NCBI GenBank assembly: GCA_963082975.1
Contig: OY720347.1
Span: 30,769,398 to 30,833,397 of the forward strand
Reading direction: 5' to 3'
Source of the DNA: Labia minor
Taxonomy: Eukaryota > Arthropoda > Insecta > Dermaptera > Spongiphoridae
DNA length: 64,000 nt
A model generated the notes under the pieces. That model did no database searches and was not told the DNA's origin. It saw only the letters and a program-made list of their open reading frames with translations. This document shows positions 22,092 through 32,682 of this stretch, one piece after another (the stretch's first letter is position 1; the number at the start of each line of letters is the position of its first letter). The translations under genes and the position numbers were made by a program.

Positions 22092-23713
22092 AAACATTAG
22101 CGGTTGAACAATAATATTTATCTGATTCAAGTGTAATCAGCTTTAATCCATCAATATCAATTATTCATTTATTCTTTTTTCTTTAATTAAAAATAATGAA
22201 GAAATGAGTTAGTCTATTTTTCGATAACTTTCTAAAGTGAAAAATGTAATTTAATATTAATATTTTTTTAATTTTGTTTTTAATTTGAAAGAGTATTTGT
22301 TATAGCTTTTTTATAAGCCCAAAAACTTAAAAGATCTTGTTTAAAGATATAGTTTACCTCAAATCACTATGATTTATTTTGTCCCCTAATTGACTTTCCA
22401 AATAACAAATCTGCCAAAGAGCTATCTAATCATCAGACTCACAGCGTTAAATTCCAAACTTTATATTCTTAAGTTTAGAATGAATGGGTTTCTAAAATAT
22501 ATTTTTGTTGTCACTCTTTAGAGTGGATGCTATATTTATTATACTAAGAATAGTTGATTAAAACATAGTAAACCATTTATTTCAGTTTTGTATTTAAATG
22601 TTTATTTTGATCAGAGCTACTTTTAGAAATATTTATTCAACGTTATTTATGAGTAGCAATTAATTGGTTTCATTCATTTGTATATACGAAATAATTCATT
22701 GTTATACAATTGTGTAGATATATAAAAGAGAGGAGGGGTTAAAAAAATGTTTCTGTCATCCATTCAGCAGGGAAAAGAATTAATGGACTGTTAGAGTAGA
22801 ACAAATTTTTATTTACTTCTGAATTTGTTTTATATAATATTAATATGTATTATTTATACATAATTATTTTAAACAAATGGTATAACTTTTGTATATATAT
22901 ATATATATAAATTTCACTTCTATATATGGATATAAACATTTAAAGTCACCTGAGCCCAAATAACATAGTCCCGCAAAATGATTTATGTATTGTATATGTA
23001 AACAGCACAGTTTAATATTGAGATAGTGTTCGAAACTGAATTTCTGTATTTAGGTTCTGTTATAGCAACTTTTTGTTAAATTCGGATGTCTGAATGTGTC
23101 ATTTTACATCATTGATTTTATAAGTCTGTTTAATTTGTCAAAATGAAATTTAACCATTTTGATTAAACTCACTCTATATCATATAAAATTACTCATAATA
23201 TCAAGACAATTATATTCACTTTAACAGATTGCTTAAATGCCGAATTTTCTGTATGGTTTTTCTCTAAAATACCTTTAATTTTATTAATTTGAAGTAACTA
23301 ACGTTTTCACATTGTTAATAGATGACAAAAAGATGAATAAATCTAATATATGAACATTGTTTGAGGTAAAATTGCGAAAATTGTGCTTTTTTTATTCTCT
23401 AAAAAAATTTCAGATATATGTACTATATTAGAAAAGAAGAGAGTTCTAATTAATTATATATATTGAGGTGAAAAATTGTAAATTATAAAATCGTGTTATA
23501 GTTGTGAATAAAATTATAATTGGATATTTTTTTATAAAATAAACATTCTGAAATATTAGGGTTGAACTTTAAAGAGAATCTACAGGCTTTACAGTTGTTT
23601 GTATTAAAATAAAATATTTTTTTTATTTATTTTAAAATATTGTGGATTATATTTTATTTTTTAAACTATACAATTTTTTAATATTAAATATTCTATTAAA
23701 TTTCATAATTTTT
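22092..23713. other. AT-rich DNA, nothing recognised
   Basis: No shared repeats, exons or RNA genes could be supported. Confidence 0.55.
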
Positions 23714-24358
23714 ACCGACCGACGATAGTAAGGGAGGTATTGTTTTCACACCAAATTTCACATGTGGAGATTTTTACATATCTCCACGAATCATGCATTT
23801 TCTTAACAGAAAAAAGTACTTTTAGCATGATGTCTGTCCGTCCGTCTGTCCGTCTGTCCGTCCGTATAGATGTGTACAGCCTGAACGGCTTAACGGATTT
23901 TGATGAAATTTGGTATATTTACTTAATGCATCAGTGGGATGAATTGATCAACTTTTGGTGCAAATCCGGAAATCGGAAGTGGTAGTATTAGCGATCGACG
24001 ATAAGAAGGGAAGGGTTATTTTCGCACCAAATTTCACATAAGGAGATTTTTTTACATATCACCACGAATATATTGGTTTTATCCTCGGGAAAAATCATCT
24101 TCATTATGTTTTTCTTAATTTAAAATTATATGACGTCACCCAGCCCTTCATGACGTCACAGCCTCGGGTAACGCCGGTAACGCCGGCTACCTCAGCTATA
24201 TATTATAAATAAAATAAAATTAAAAATATTTATGTTATATGCCTATCTGTTTTTTATTACATTAATAGATATATTAAAATTATTTGAAATTGTTTCTGTA
24301 GCTGGAAATTAATTTATTTCAAACCGTCGGTCGGTTCGGACCTGGCCACAGGTCAACT
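23714..24358 (+). mobile_element. HINE-A copy, full length, with a small GC-rich replacement
   Basis: It has the family start ACCGACCGACGATAG, a GTCY tract at about 23833-23866, CRE palindromes TGACGTCA at 24131-24138 and 24151-24158, AACCGTCGGTCGGT near the end, and the intact hairpin GACCTG-GCCA-CAGGTC. Where other copies read CTGGTCTTACATATA, this one has about 40 bases containing two GGTAACGCC units (24167-24205). An open frame from the start of the element is a repeat by-product. Confidence 0.88.
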
Positions 24359-26212
24359 TATTATACTTTTAATATTGTTATTATTTATATAGTCATTTAA
24401 TTCAAACTTGTTTTCAATCAATCAATAAAGTACATATGTATGTTTTTTTTAAAGTATAAAGAAACACTTATCTTAATCTTTGCTAATGCATTTGAAATAA
24501 ATTGAATTCAAAATCAATTAATGATTTGTAGTAGAGAGTCTCTCACAAAATGATAAATATACCAATAAAAATTATTTATTATACATTAAGATAAATTTTA
24601 AAAAAAATTTATTTTGTTTTTAAATAAATATGAATAAAATATATTATATTTATTTAAATATGTTTTAACACGTAACATTGTTGAACCATTGCAAATAAAT
24701 AAATAAATATTTTTTTTATAATTAAATGTTGCATCAACAATATATTTATATAATAGCTAATAAATTAATATTTAATTTAAATAAAACTACAAACTTGATA
24801 CATTTATAGCTTTCATTTTAAACAAAATTTATTGATTTTCCATGACATCTAAGTTTGTTCATGACTCAATCAGTTTTTCATATTTAATATTATTATTATA
24901 ATCATGATAAAATTTATAATCTATTCATTACATTTTTAATTTGAATTTATAAGTGTTAAGAGTGTATCAGGAATCCTTCACAGTGTTTCAAATAGTTTGA
25001 AAAAACGATAAATTATAATTTTATTGAAAAACATCAGACGACACTATCCATTAACAATAAAAGCTATTGTCGGTTATCGAGATATAAATAATAAATAAAT
25101 AAATAAAGTTTAAATCTATTGACTTGATGAGACCACCTAGGAATATGTTTATTTTTTAAAAGAATGATTTTAATTTAATTTAATTTATTTCATTTAAAAG
25201 TTTTAAAATAAAATAAAATAAGTTATATTTAATTTCTAATTATTTACATATAAATATATATATATTTCGAAATCAAAAGACCTTGTCCATAGCAAATACA
25301 ATCTTCCAAACGGTCCTATCCTGGGCTATCAACTCCATCCAAATTCTTTTCTCTCCTAATTTCCTATAATTATTGTAATACATTTATGAATACATATATA
25401 TTTATATGGTTAATTATTTTTTTTGATTATTGGAGGTTATAACTGAAAGTAATGTAATTTTAAATATATTTTAAATTGTATGTGAATTGTTTTTATACAC
25501 CTAATTATAAAATAAATTACTTTATTTTATAATTGAATAAAATGTCTTAATTAAGATAAAACCATATAAATTAAGCTTTTCAATATTATATATCACAAAC
25601 AATAATAATATCAACAATCAACATTAACCTTTCAATTAACATATTAACTCTAATTCTGACCTCTCCTATCCCTTGTGTATATTTTATTCTAAATTTTCAT
25701 TTAATTAGAAAATAAAAATTAAATTATGAAAATAAAAAAGTGAAAATTAAAGAACAAATTAAAAAGAGATACTTTTTATTTGTATTTCATATTTGATGTA
25801 TTTTTCATATATATTAAATTATTGATTTTTAAGTTTTTATACATTATTATTATATCATAATCTGTGGAAATATGTATTTATCTAATTTGTTATTTCCAAG
25901 GCTGTCAAAGACATTAATTTATATTGTATTTTTATGAGAATATAGAAATATAAAATGAGTTTTTTTTTCAAATTCAGTATCAATCAATTCATTTAAAATT
26001 TGAAATAATAAAATGAAAATAAAAATAACGTAAAATTTTATTATAATTTTATTCCAATTCATCTATGCACTATAAATTCGACCTTATAAGTTAAAGAAAT
26101 AATAAAATCTACAAAATTATTCTTAAGATAAGTTTACATTTTATTAACAGTGTAGAAAAGTTAGAAAATAATATAATACTAATATTATAATTCTATAATC
26201 TTTGTATTCTTG
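24359..26212. other. AT-rich DNA with a possible LINE relic
   Basis: About 25270-25370 (AAGACCTTGTCCATAGC, GGTCCTATCCTGGGC) resembles the LINE tail pieces seen elsewhere, but is too short and diverged to orient firmly. The remainder is AT-rich with no recognisable content. Confidence 0.4.
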
Positions 26213-26350
26213 TAGCGCTACTGTACTGCATTTCTTGACCGCAGTTACCACACAACTTCAGACATCCCTAACATGAGCCATCAACCAATACTCTATTCCT
26301 AGAATACTTATATTCTTACCATTCCCTAAAATTTACCTTTATATTGTCTA
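26213..26350 (-). mobile_element. Degraded RTE-type LINE tail
   Basis: TTCTTGACCGCAGTTACCACAC and the following ATCCCTAACATGAGCC follow the reverse complement of the LINE end at 29800-29890. Many substitutions and deletions are present. It lies directly left of a hAT-like end. Confidence 0.55.
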
Positions 26351-26520
26351 CCCCAGTGATTCCCAAAGTAGTCTATAACAACCTGCAAGGGGTCTAAGTC
26401 AGCAAAAAAAATTTGGGGTCCATGAAATGAAAATGGGGTTGGATCCCAACATACACTGATAGTATCTATTAACTTACATTATACTATGTTAAAATATAAA
26501 GACATATACATTATTTATAA

Positions 26521-26745
26521 ACTAGCTGATCAGAGCGCCTTCCAGGCGCTCTTCACACCTAGACGGGGGCTCCGCCCCCTGAACCCCCGAGTGATACATA
26601 GTATTTGGTTGAAAGTCTGTATGTAAAAGGTTTTCATCCATTTTGTTTCAATCAGTATAAGTAGATAAGACATATATTTGTTTTCTTAGAAAATATATAT
26701 TTTAATTTAATCAGTAAATTAATTATATATTATTATTGTATATGT
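26521..26745 (+). repeat. Repeat C (CTAGCTGATCAGAGCGCC...TTTAATCAGTAAATT)
   Basis: It starts ACTAGCTGATCAGAGCGCC, contains GGGGCTCCGCCCCCTGAACC, and ends in an AT-rich part with AATCAGTAAATTAATTATAT. The reverse complement of 38320-38435 matches the second half closely. A more diverged relative with ACTCCGCCCCCTAATATAC lies at 41735-41830. The inverted GGCGCTC/GAGCGCC blocks could fold. No coding content. The class is unknown. Confidence 0.55.
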
Positions 26746-26747
26746 TA

Positions 26748-26930
26748 TATTTATCTAACTCTGTGTCTATACAGTTTTCGAAAGTTCTTAGCCGCAGCAT
26801 CCACTTTTCTCTAAGAGTCCCTATCCTGAGCTACAACCAAATCCTACCCTGTCCCATCTCTCCCATGTCCCTTCCTTCATTGTCCACCCACCTTGATCTT
26901 TGGTCTTCCACCGGATGTTTCCCAATATTT
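26748..26930 (-). pseudogene. RTE-type LINE fragment
   Basis: It follows the reverse complement of the LINE end: TCGAAAGTTCTTAGCCGCAG, then CCTATCCTGAGC, then TTGTCCACCCACC and GGTCTTCCACCGG, matching the segment encoding the basic C-terminal tail. Frame is disrupted and sequence is lost at both sides. Confidence 0.7.
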
Positions 26931-27179
26931 GCATGTGTGTCTGCATACATATCTACGTATATGATAACTGAACACTTAATAATAATAATAATAATAATGT
27001 ATTAAATGAATATAATTGAAATTTTAGTTTTAATTGCACTTTTTTTTTTGGTTTTTATTTTTATTTATTTTTATTGGAATTATTACAAATAATAATAATA
27101 ATAATAATATACCGTTTAATACGTGAAAATAATAATAATAATAATAATAATTTATTAAATTAATATAATTGAAATTTTA

Positions 27180-27822
27180 TTACTATCTCGCCAGAGATAG
27201 TATTGCGATCATGAAAATTTTCGATGTTGAGATTTTGATGTTTTTATACGTTTTGAAGGTTCCTGAATCATTTTCACTAAGGTTGAGAAAAATGTCTGTG
27301 TGTGTGTGTGTATGTGTGTGTGTATGTGTGTATGTGTGTATGTGTGTGTGTATGTATGTAGGCAAGATTACGCAAAAACGGTTTGAGCTAGAATGATGAA
27401 ATTTGGTACATGAACATTATTCAAAATTCATAGTTTTCTATCAACTTTTGAGAAATGTAGCTCAACCGGAAGAGGGTCATTACCTACAACGTTTTGATTT
27501 TTTTTCCTCTAAAGTGACCGTAAAAATAAAGATATATGTTTGATAATTTTTCACATGATTAATAATTATATAAAACTGCTATATATAGAATTTCAGCTTG
27601 ATTGATTGGCTGAAATTACCAGAATTAATTTTTTAACACTGAAAATCTCACGCGTCAACACGTGACGTGGTGCCATCAACAAAAAGCCAAACATGCGCTG
27701 GTTTAATATTTATTATTTATTATTTATAATTTAAAAATTAATTAAATTTAATTTAAATATAATATATTATGTTATTTAATCCAATTCAAATTGCGAGATA
27801 GTCGAGTGGAGACACTCCAGCT
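27180..27822 (+). mobile_element. HINE-B copy 3, full length
   Basis: This is the reference copy for the family. It starts with the hairpin ACTATCTC-GCCA-GAGATAGT. A TG/TATG microsatellite (about 27297-27360) is followed by ACGCAAAAACGGTTTGAGC and GATGAAATTTGGTAC. The 3' part has GCGAGATAGT, complementary to the first ten bases, then the hairpin TGGAG-ACA-CTCCA. This is the same order as in HINE-A: 5' end, microsatellite, AACGG and GATGAAATTTGGTA block, inverted copy of the start, hairpin. The two families therefore look like relatives sharing a mobilising machinery. Confidence 0.88.
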
Positions 27823-27859
27823 AATTTTTTATATTATTACATTTTTATTTTTATTTTTT

Positions 27860-28165
27860 ACCGACCGACGATAGTAAGGGAGGTATTGTTTTCACACCAA
27901 ATTTCACATGTGGAGATTTTTACATATCTCCACGAATATTTCTTAATTTAAAATTATATGAAGTCACCCAGCCATTCATGACGTCACAGCCTGGTCTTAC
28001 ATATATATTACAAATAAAATAAAATTAAAAATATTTATGTTATGTCCATATCTGTTTTTTTATTACATTAATAGATATATTAAAATTATTTGAAATTGTT
28101 TCTGTAGCTGGAAATTAATTTACTTCAAACCGTCGGTCGGTTCGGACCTGGCCAGAGGTCAACTT
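27860..28165 (+). mobile_element. HINE-A copy with internal deletion
   Basis: Both ends are present (ACCGACCGACGATAG; CCGTCGGTCGG and a hairpin with one changed base, GACCTGGCCAGAGGTC), but everything from the ATCTCCACGAAT block to the second half is deleted, including the GTCY tract. One intact CRE palindrome is at 27979-27986. It sits about 40 bases after HINE-B copy 3 in the same orientation. Confidence 0.85.
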
Positions 28166-28602
28166 ATTTTGTTAATAATTTATTTTTATTTTTTATTTTT
28201 TTTGTTAATAATTATTACATTTTTATTTGTTCGAAAATTATTTCTAATTTATTAATTGTTAATAGTTATTACATTTTAATTAACAGTTTTCGGAATAAGT
28301 ATATTCTCTTATTTTATAGAGATTTTTATTGTTTGTCTCAAAAGTCTACCTACAATATTTCATTACCATTGTATGATTCAAAAAAAAATTCAAAATATTT
28401 AATAGGACATGACATGATCTTAGTATTTTTCCCATCCCAGAATATTTGCTAATATTACATGTTGGAGTTCCAATTACCTGCATATTTAATGGCAATTTCA
28501 ATGCTGAATATACTTTTAAATAAAAAATTAAAAAAATTTGAAGTAAATGGAATTATTATACTTAATAAATCTATATATAAATTTAATATATATTCAAACA
28601 AT

Positions 28603-29180
28603 AATTGAAACAATATAAATAAAACGATTCAATATTTTACTTACATTGTGATTTATATTTCTATTTTTATTACAACTGTTATTATGTGTATGTTATTTTT
28701 GACAATTTAAAAAAAATTAAAAATATTTGAATTTGGAAGATTATATGTAGCGCCATCTGTCGATAGTTTTGTGACTTTTACCAAAATATTACTAATTAAA
28801 TTCATTTTGGATTTAATTGAAACAATATAAATAAAACGATACAATATTTTACTTACATTGTGATTTATATTTCTATTTTTATTACAACTGTTATTATGGG
28901 TATGTTATTTTTGACAGTTTAAAAAAAATTAAAAATATTTGAATTTGGAAAATTATATGTAGCGCCATCTGTCGATAGTTTTGTGACACTAAAGACTTTT
29001 AGCAATATATTACTAATTAAATTAATTTTGGATAAATTAATTTTGGATTTAACTACACTAAAACCTTCCTTGGTATGCCCACAACAATTCCTGAAAGTTT
29101 CACCGTAATCGGACGGGTAGTTTTTGAGTCTATAACAGACAGACAGACACACAGACATTGCCTTTTATATATATAGATAT
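28603..29180 (+). repeat. Tandem duplication of a LINE-like 3' region (period about 212 bp)
   Basis: AATTGAAACAATATAAATAA starts at both 28603 and 28815, and the two units are nearly identical through GCGCCATCTGTCGATAG. The second unit runs on into a tail with CCCACAACAATTCCTGAAAG, ATCGGACGGGTAG and AGACAGACAGACAC, and ends ATATATAGATAT. This kind of tail is typical of RTE-like LINE 3' ends. No frame survives. Confidence 0.7.
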
Positions 29181-29191
29181 ACCTAAGAAGT

Positions 29192-29908
29192 CCGAGAAAA
29201 ACTTTTTCAAATCTTGATCTTAATGGGAATTACAAAAAAACTAGTAAGTATGATTCAAATTTGTCTTGTAGGTAGTAAAGGAAGAGTAAGATGAGGGAAT
29301 CAACTATCAGAAACTTTCGAAATTCGGAATGGGTTAAAACAAGGAGACGCATCTATTTAATTTAGTTCTGAAATATGTAATTAGACAAATTGGGGAAAAA
29401 TCAAACGGAATAGAATTAAACAAAAATTAAAATATACAAAACACTTATTTTACCGGTTTTATTATATGGGTGTGAGGTATGGTCTATGACCTTAGGAGAC
29501 GAGAGTAGATTTAGAGTATTTGAGAATAGGATTCTGCGAAGCATTTATGGGCCAAAGAAAGATGAGATCACAGGGGAATGGCGGAGACTGCATAACGAGG
29601 AATTGCATGACCTCTATGCATCTCCAGATATAGTTAGAATTATAAAATCGAGACGGCTGCGGTGGGCAGGACACGTGGCTTGAATGGGGGAGGAAAGAAT
29701 GGCGAAAAATATATTGGGAGGGAGACCGAGTGGGAAACGTCCGCTTGGAAGACCAAGGACGCGGTGGGTGGATAATGTGGGAAGGGACGTGAGAGAGATG
29801 GGAGAGGGTAGGGATTGGAGGGTGGTGGCTCAGAATAGGGATACTTGGAGAAGTGTGGTTTCTGCGGTCAAGAACTTTCGAGTTCCTTAGTACCACAGAG
29901 ATAGATAG
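29192..29908 (+). pseudogene. 5'-truncated RTE-type LINE with 13-bp target duplication
   Basis: ATACCTAAGAAGT occurs at 29179-29191 and 29909-29921, flanking the insert. The beginning encodes decayed reverse transcriptase palm sequence (NGLKQGDA, then in another frame LFNLVLKYVIRQIG). After a deletion that removed the YADD region, the frame from about 29430 gives LILPVLLYGCE and continues to RWAGHVA. There, TGA at 29681-29683 replaces an expected CGA arginine codon (a CpG transition), and the same frame continues to the basic tail (RPLGRPRTRWVDNV) and a stop at 29888-29890. It is a dead copy of a family also seen at 1, 12237, 26213 and 26748. Confidence 0.85.
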
Positions 29909-29918
29909 ATACCTAAGA

Positions 29919-30138
29919 AGTAGGGTGACCATATTTCGAAAACACCAAACCGGGACAAACGATTTACCTTTTTTATTTTTTTTTAGAACTAAATTGAAAA
30001 AATTTTGAAAAAAAAGTACGAAATGTCCTAAATATTTAAAAAACGGGACAATAGGCTGACCGAAGACATTTTTCGGAACTCCGGGACAGAGCACCTAAAA
30101 ACTTAACAATCCCGGAAAAACGGTTTGTTCACCTTACT
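29919..30138 (+). mobile_element. MITE-like repeat with AGTAGGGTGACC / AGTAAGGTGAAC ends
   Basis: The left end AGTAGGGTGACCATA and the inverted right end AGTAAGGTGAACAAACC form imperfect terminal repeats about 215 bp apart, with CCGGGACA blocks inside. The left half also exists inverted at 139-246. The superfamily is not clear. It was probably inserted after or together with the LINE, whose target duplication it abuts. Confidence 0.6.
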
Positions 30139-30786
30139 ATTAAATAAAAAAATTAATATATATGTTTATAAAATTGTGTAAGTTGTAGGATATAAGCATT
30201 TGCTTTGTGGTCGCAATACATTTTGAACTTGTAAAAACCTGCACATAATGATATACCAGCATACCCTCAGTAAAAATTCTTGTCCATTTTTTCTCAAAGC
30301 TTCGCAAACTTACACTGACTGGTTCAATTTGTCCCTATAAATACGAATATGAGACAAATTATTCGTTTCCTAAATCTTGAAAAGAAACGTTTTAAGAAAA
30401 TATTTAGAAAAATATAAACCGGTAGTGTGTTTATGATACAAAAAACATTAGCCGAGGAGATTTTTAAGATTAAACCTTACAATATTGATTTATTATGAAA
30501 GCATCAGGTTAACCCTTCGCACTAAAAATTTACTGCTAATTTACTTAGTGCTTAGTTTATTTTATGTTACATATATTTTATATAACAGATACAAAATTTT
30601 ATTTTGAGTAGTTTTAATTTAAATTGAATTAATAAATGTATAAAATTTAACACATGTGTTTTTTAAGTTTTTAACACTAAACTTCACTATACTTAGAAAT
30701 TTACAAAAAATCATTAGTAGGGGGTCTAGCCAAAACTGAAAAACATGGCAAGGGGTCTACAACACAAAAAAGTTTGGGAACCTCTG

Positions 30787-31939
30787 ATCTAACCAAATAA
30801 TAATATTAAATATAATAATATTTTTTTTAATTTAATGTGAACATTTTTTTTATATTTTTAGTGAGTATATTAAAATATGATACATTTAAATGATAATACT
30901 TGTTTAAACCGCAAATGATTATATCTTAATAGAAACAAAAAACAAAAATAATGATTTAAGAATATTTTTCTAATTTGAAAACAAAATGTAATATAATTTA
31001 TATACCGAAAGAAGGTAAAAGAAGATAAGAAGAGTAACTCATCGAGGCGACAGTTTCCTTCGCCCACTAAAAATGACATCATTTGAATCATTCGAGAATA
31101 TAAGCGGGCACGGGAACAAAACGGAACAGAAGAAACGCCTTCAAGAATTTATGAATGGTGTTGGTGGCCGGGGCTATCTTTGATGGCATACCGAGCAGTG
31201 ACTTAATCGTTTCAAGATGATTAATCAATCGATTCAATCATATCTTAAATTCGAAGAAAGATTATTTATTTATCGAGAGTGACATAAATGGATTAAAAAA
31301 AAAAATATTGTGATGGTTTACAATTGATAGAAAATTTATTTTCATTATCTCACTATAATGCTTTCGACACGCTTTAAGGTTGAATTCTAAGAAATATCGG
31401 GGTTATTAAGTCAAGATGGAAAAAGCGAGAAGCTTACCAAGTAGATATGTAAATGACGAGATAAAAACAAAATAATAAATAATCTTCTTTGCTCATTAAT
31501 AGTACAATTTTGTTGACAGGTTTTAATTTAGCATTAAACAATAAGTGGATATTGTTTTTTTCTATAAAATTATAAAGTGAGTGAGAAAAATAAATCAAAT
31601 AAGGGAAAATAAAAAAAAAATAAAATAAGATGAATATCATTTGCCAAGAGGAGAGAACATTGGTTGAACAGATGTAAACAATATAAAATTAATCATCAAA
31701 TAATAAAAAGAAAATGTCTCATAAATATGCAAACTTAACTAATCAATGTCAAAAAGATTATCATCACTCAGTTGTTAAAATATATAAGAATCATCCCTGT
31801 TTATGTACCTATATACTATTTATAATATATATGTAATATTCCTCTGAATAAAGTGATGAATGAATTTTAATAACTTTAACTTGTTTAATAAGATCAAAAA
31901 AAAATTGATTTTGATTTTGAACAAGTATTTTTCATTAAA
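30787..31939. other. AT-rich DNA with a GC-richer island at about 30995-31210
   Basis: The island contains ATCGAGGCGACAGTTTCC, AATATAAGCGGGCACGGG and GTTGGTGGCCGGGGC. The ATATAAGC could be a TATA element, but no initiator is seen at the right distance and no exon can be proposed. It could be a conserved non-coding element. The rest is AT-rich. Confidence 0.35.
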
Positions 31940-31944
31940 AATGT

Positions 31945-32170
31945 ATGCGAGATTAAACCTTGTGGTCGCGGGTTCAGTTCCTAAGCCTGGTAAAGGAATT
32001 TTTTTCTATAAGAATTGGGAAAAAACTTGAAATAAAATATAGTAGCGCCTCCAATCAAAAAAAAATCAAGATAAAGATTGAGGGGGTCCGTTCTAATCAT
32101 CATACCTCACCTTTACTCCGCTTACGTGCCAACTGTCTTGATAGGATTTGTCTTTTTTGTAAAATATAAA
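31945..32170 (+). mobile_element. tRNA-derived SINE-like fragment
   Basis: CTTGTGGTCGCGGGTTCAG followed by TTCCTAAGCCTGG includes GGTTCAGTTCC, close to a RNA polymerase III B box (GGTTCGANTCC). This is the typical GTCGCGGGTTC setting of a tRNA-related SINE head. No clear A box or tRNA cloverleaf is present upstream, so it is not a tRNA gene. The downstream part (GTAGCGCCTCC, GAGGGGGTCCGTTC) would be the SINE body. Confidence 0.5.
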
Positions 32171-32651
32171 TAATATAAATATAAAAAAATTTTATAAAAT
32201 AACGTTTTTCCAATGGACTAAAAAGAATAAAATAATTTTTCTATAAGCCTGACAAAGTTTATGGATGAATTGATTCATATTCAACGAAAAACGTGGGGTG
32301 CTTTTAGTTTTCATTTGATTTCTATGCATTATAACGTTTTTCTCAACTTCACTTGGCGTCTGTCTGTCTATCTGTCTGTTCGCTCTTTTGACAAATTGTA
32401 ATCGATTTTTCATCATCTTTAAACTCAGATAGACTTTTGAAAATTTTTATAGATATTTCAATGGATCCCTAGAAGGTATAGAAGAAATATAATTGAATTA
32501 TTATTAATTATATGTAATGTAATTAGCGAATAATTATTTTTAGTAACTAACTCCTTTTAATTAATTAGTTAATTTTTTTCAACTATATTATTGTTCAGAT
32601 CTCTTTTAGTGACAACTCTCTTGCTCTGATTTTCACTATCTAGATGTCTAT

Positions 32652-32682
<31 letters not shown>

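Larger units (their letters stand above)
26354..30786. mobile_element. Nest of insertions bounded by hAT-like ends
   Basis: CAGTGATTCCCAAAGTAG at 26354 and the inverted end CAGAGGTTCCCAAACTTT (ending at 30786) resemble paired hAT termini. Both are followed inward by an AAGGGGTCTA block. The flanking octamers GTCTACCC and ATCTAACC agree at six of eight positions, as expected for an old target duplication. Between them lie a LINE fragment, HINE-B, HINE-A, a tandem duplication, a second LINE copy and a MITE. The original interior seems to survive only as short pieces next to each end. The alternative is two unrelated hAT relics. Confidence 0.5.

Noticed and set aside
31960..32000. A tRNA gene at the GGTTCAGTTCC motif
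   Set aside because: No acceptor stem, A box or cloverleaf could be formed; a SINE head is more likely.
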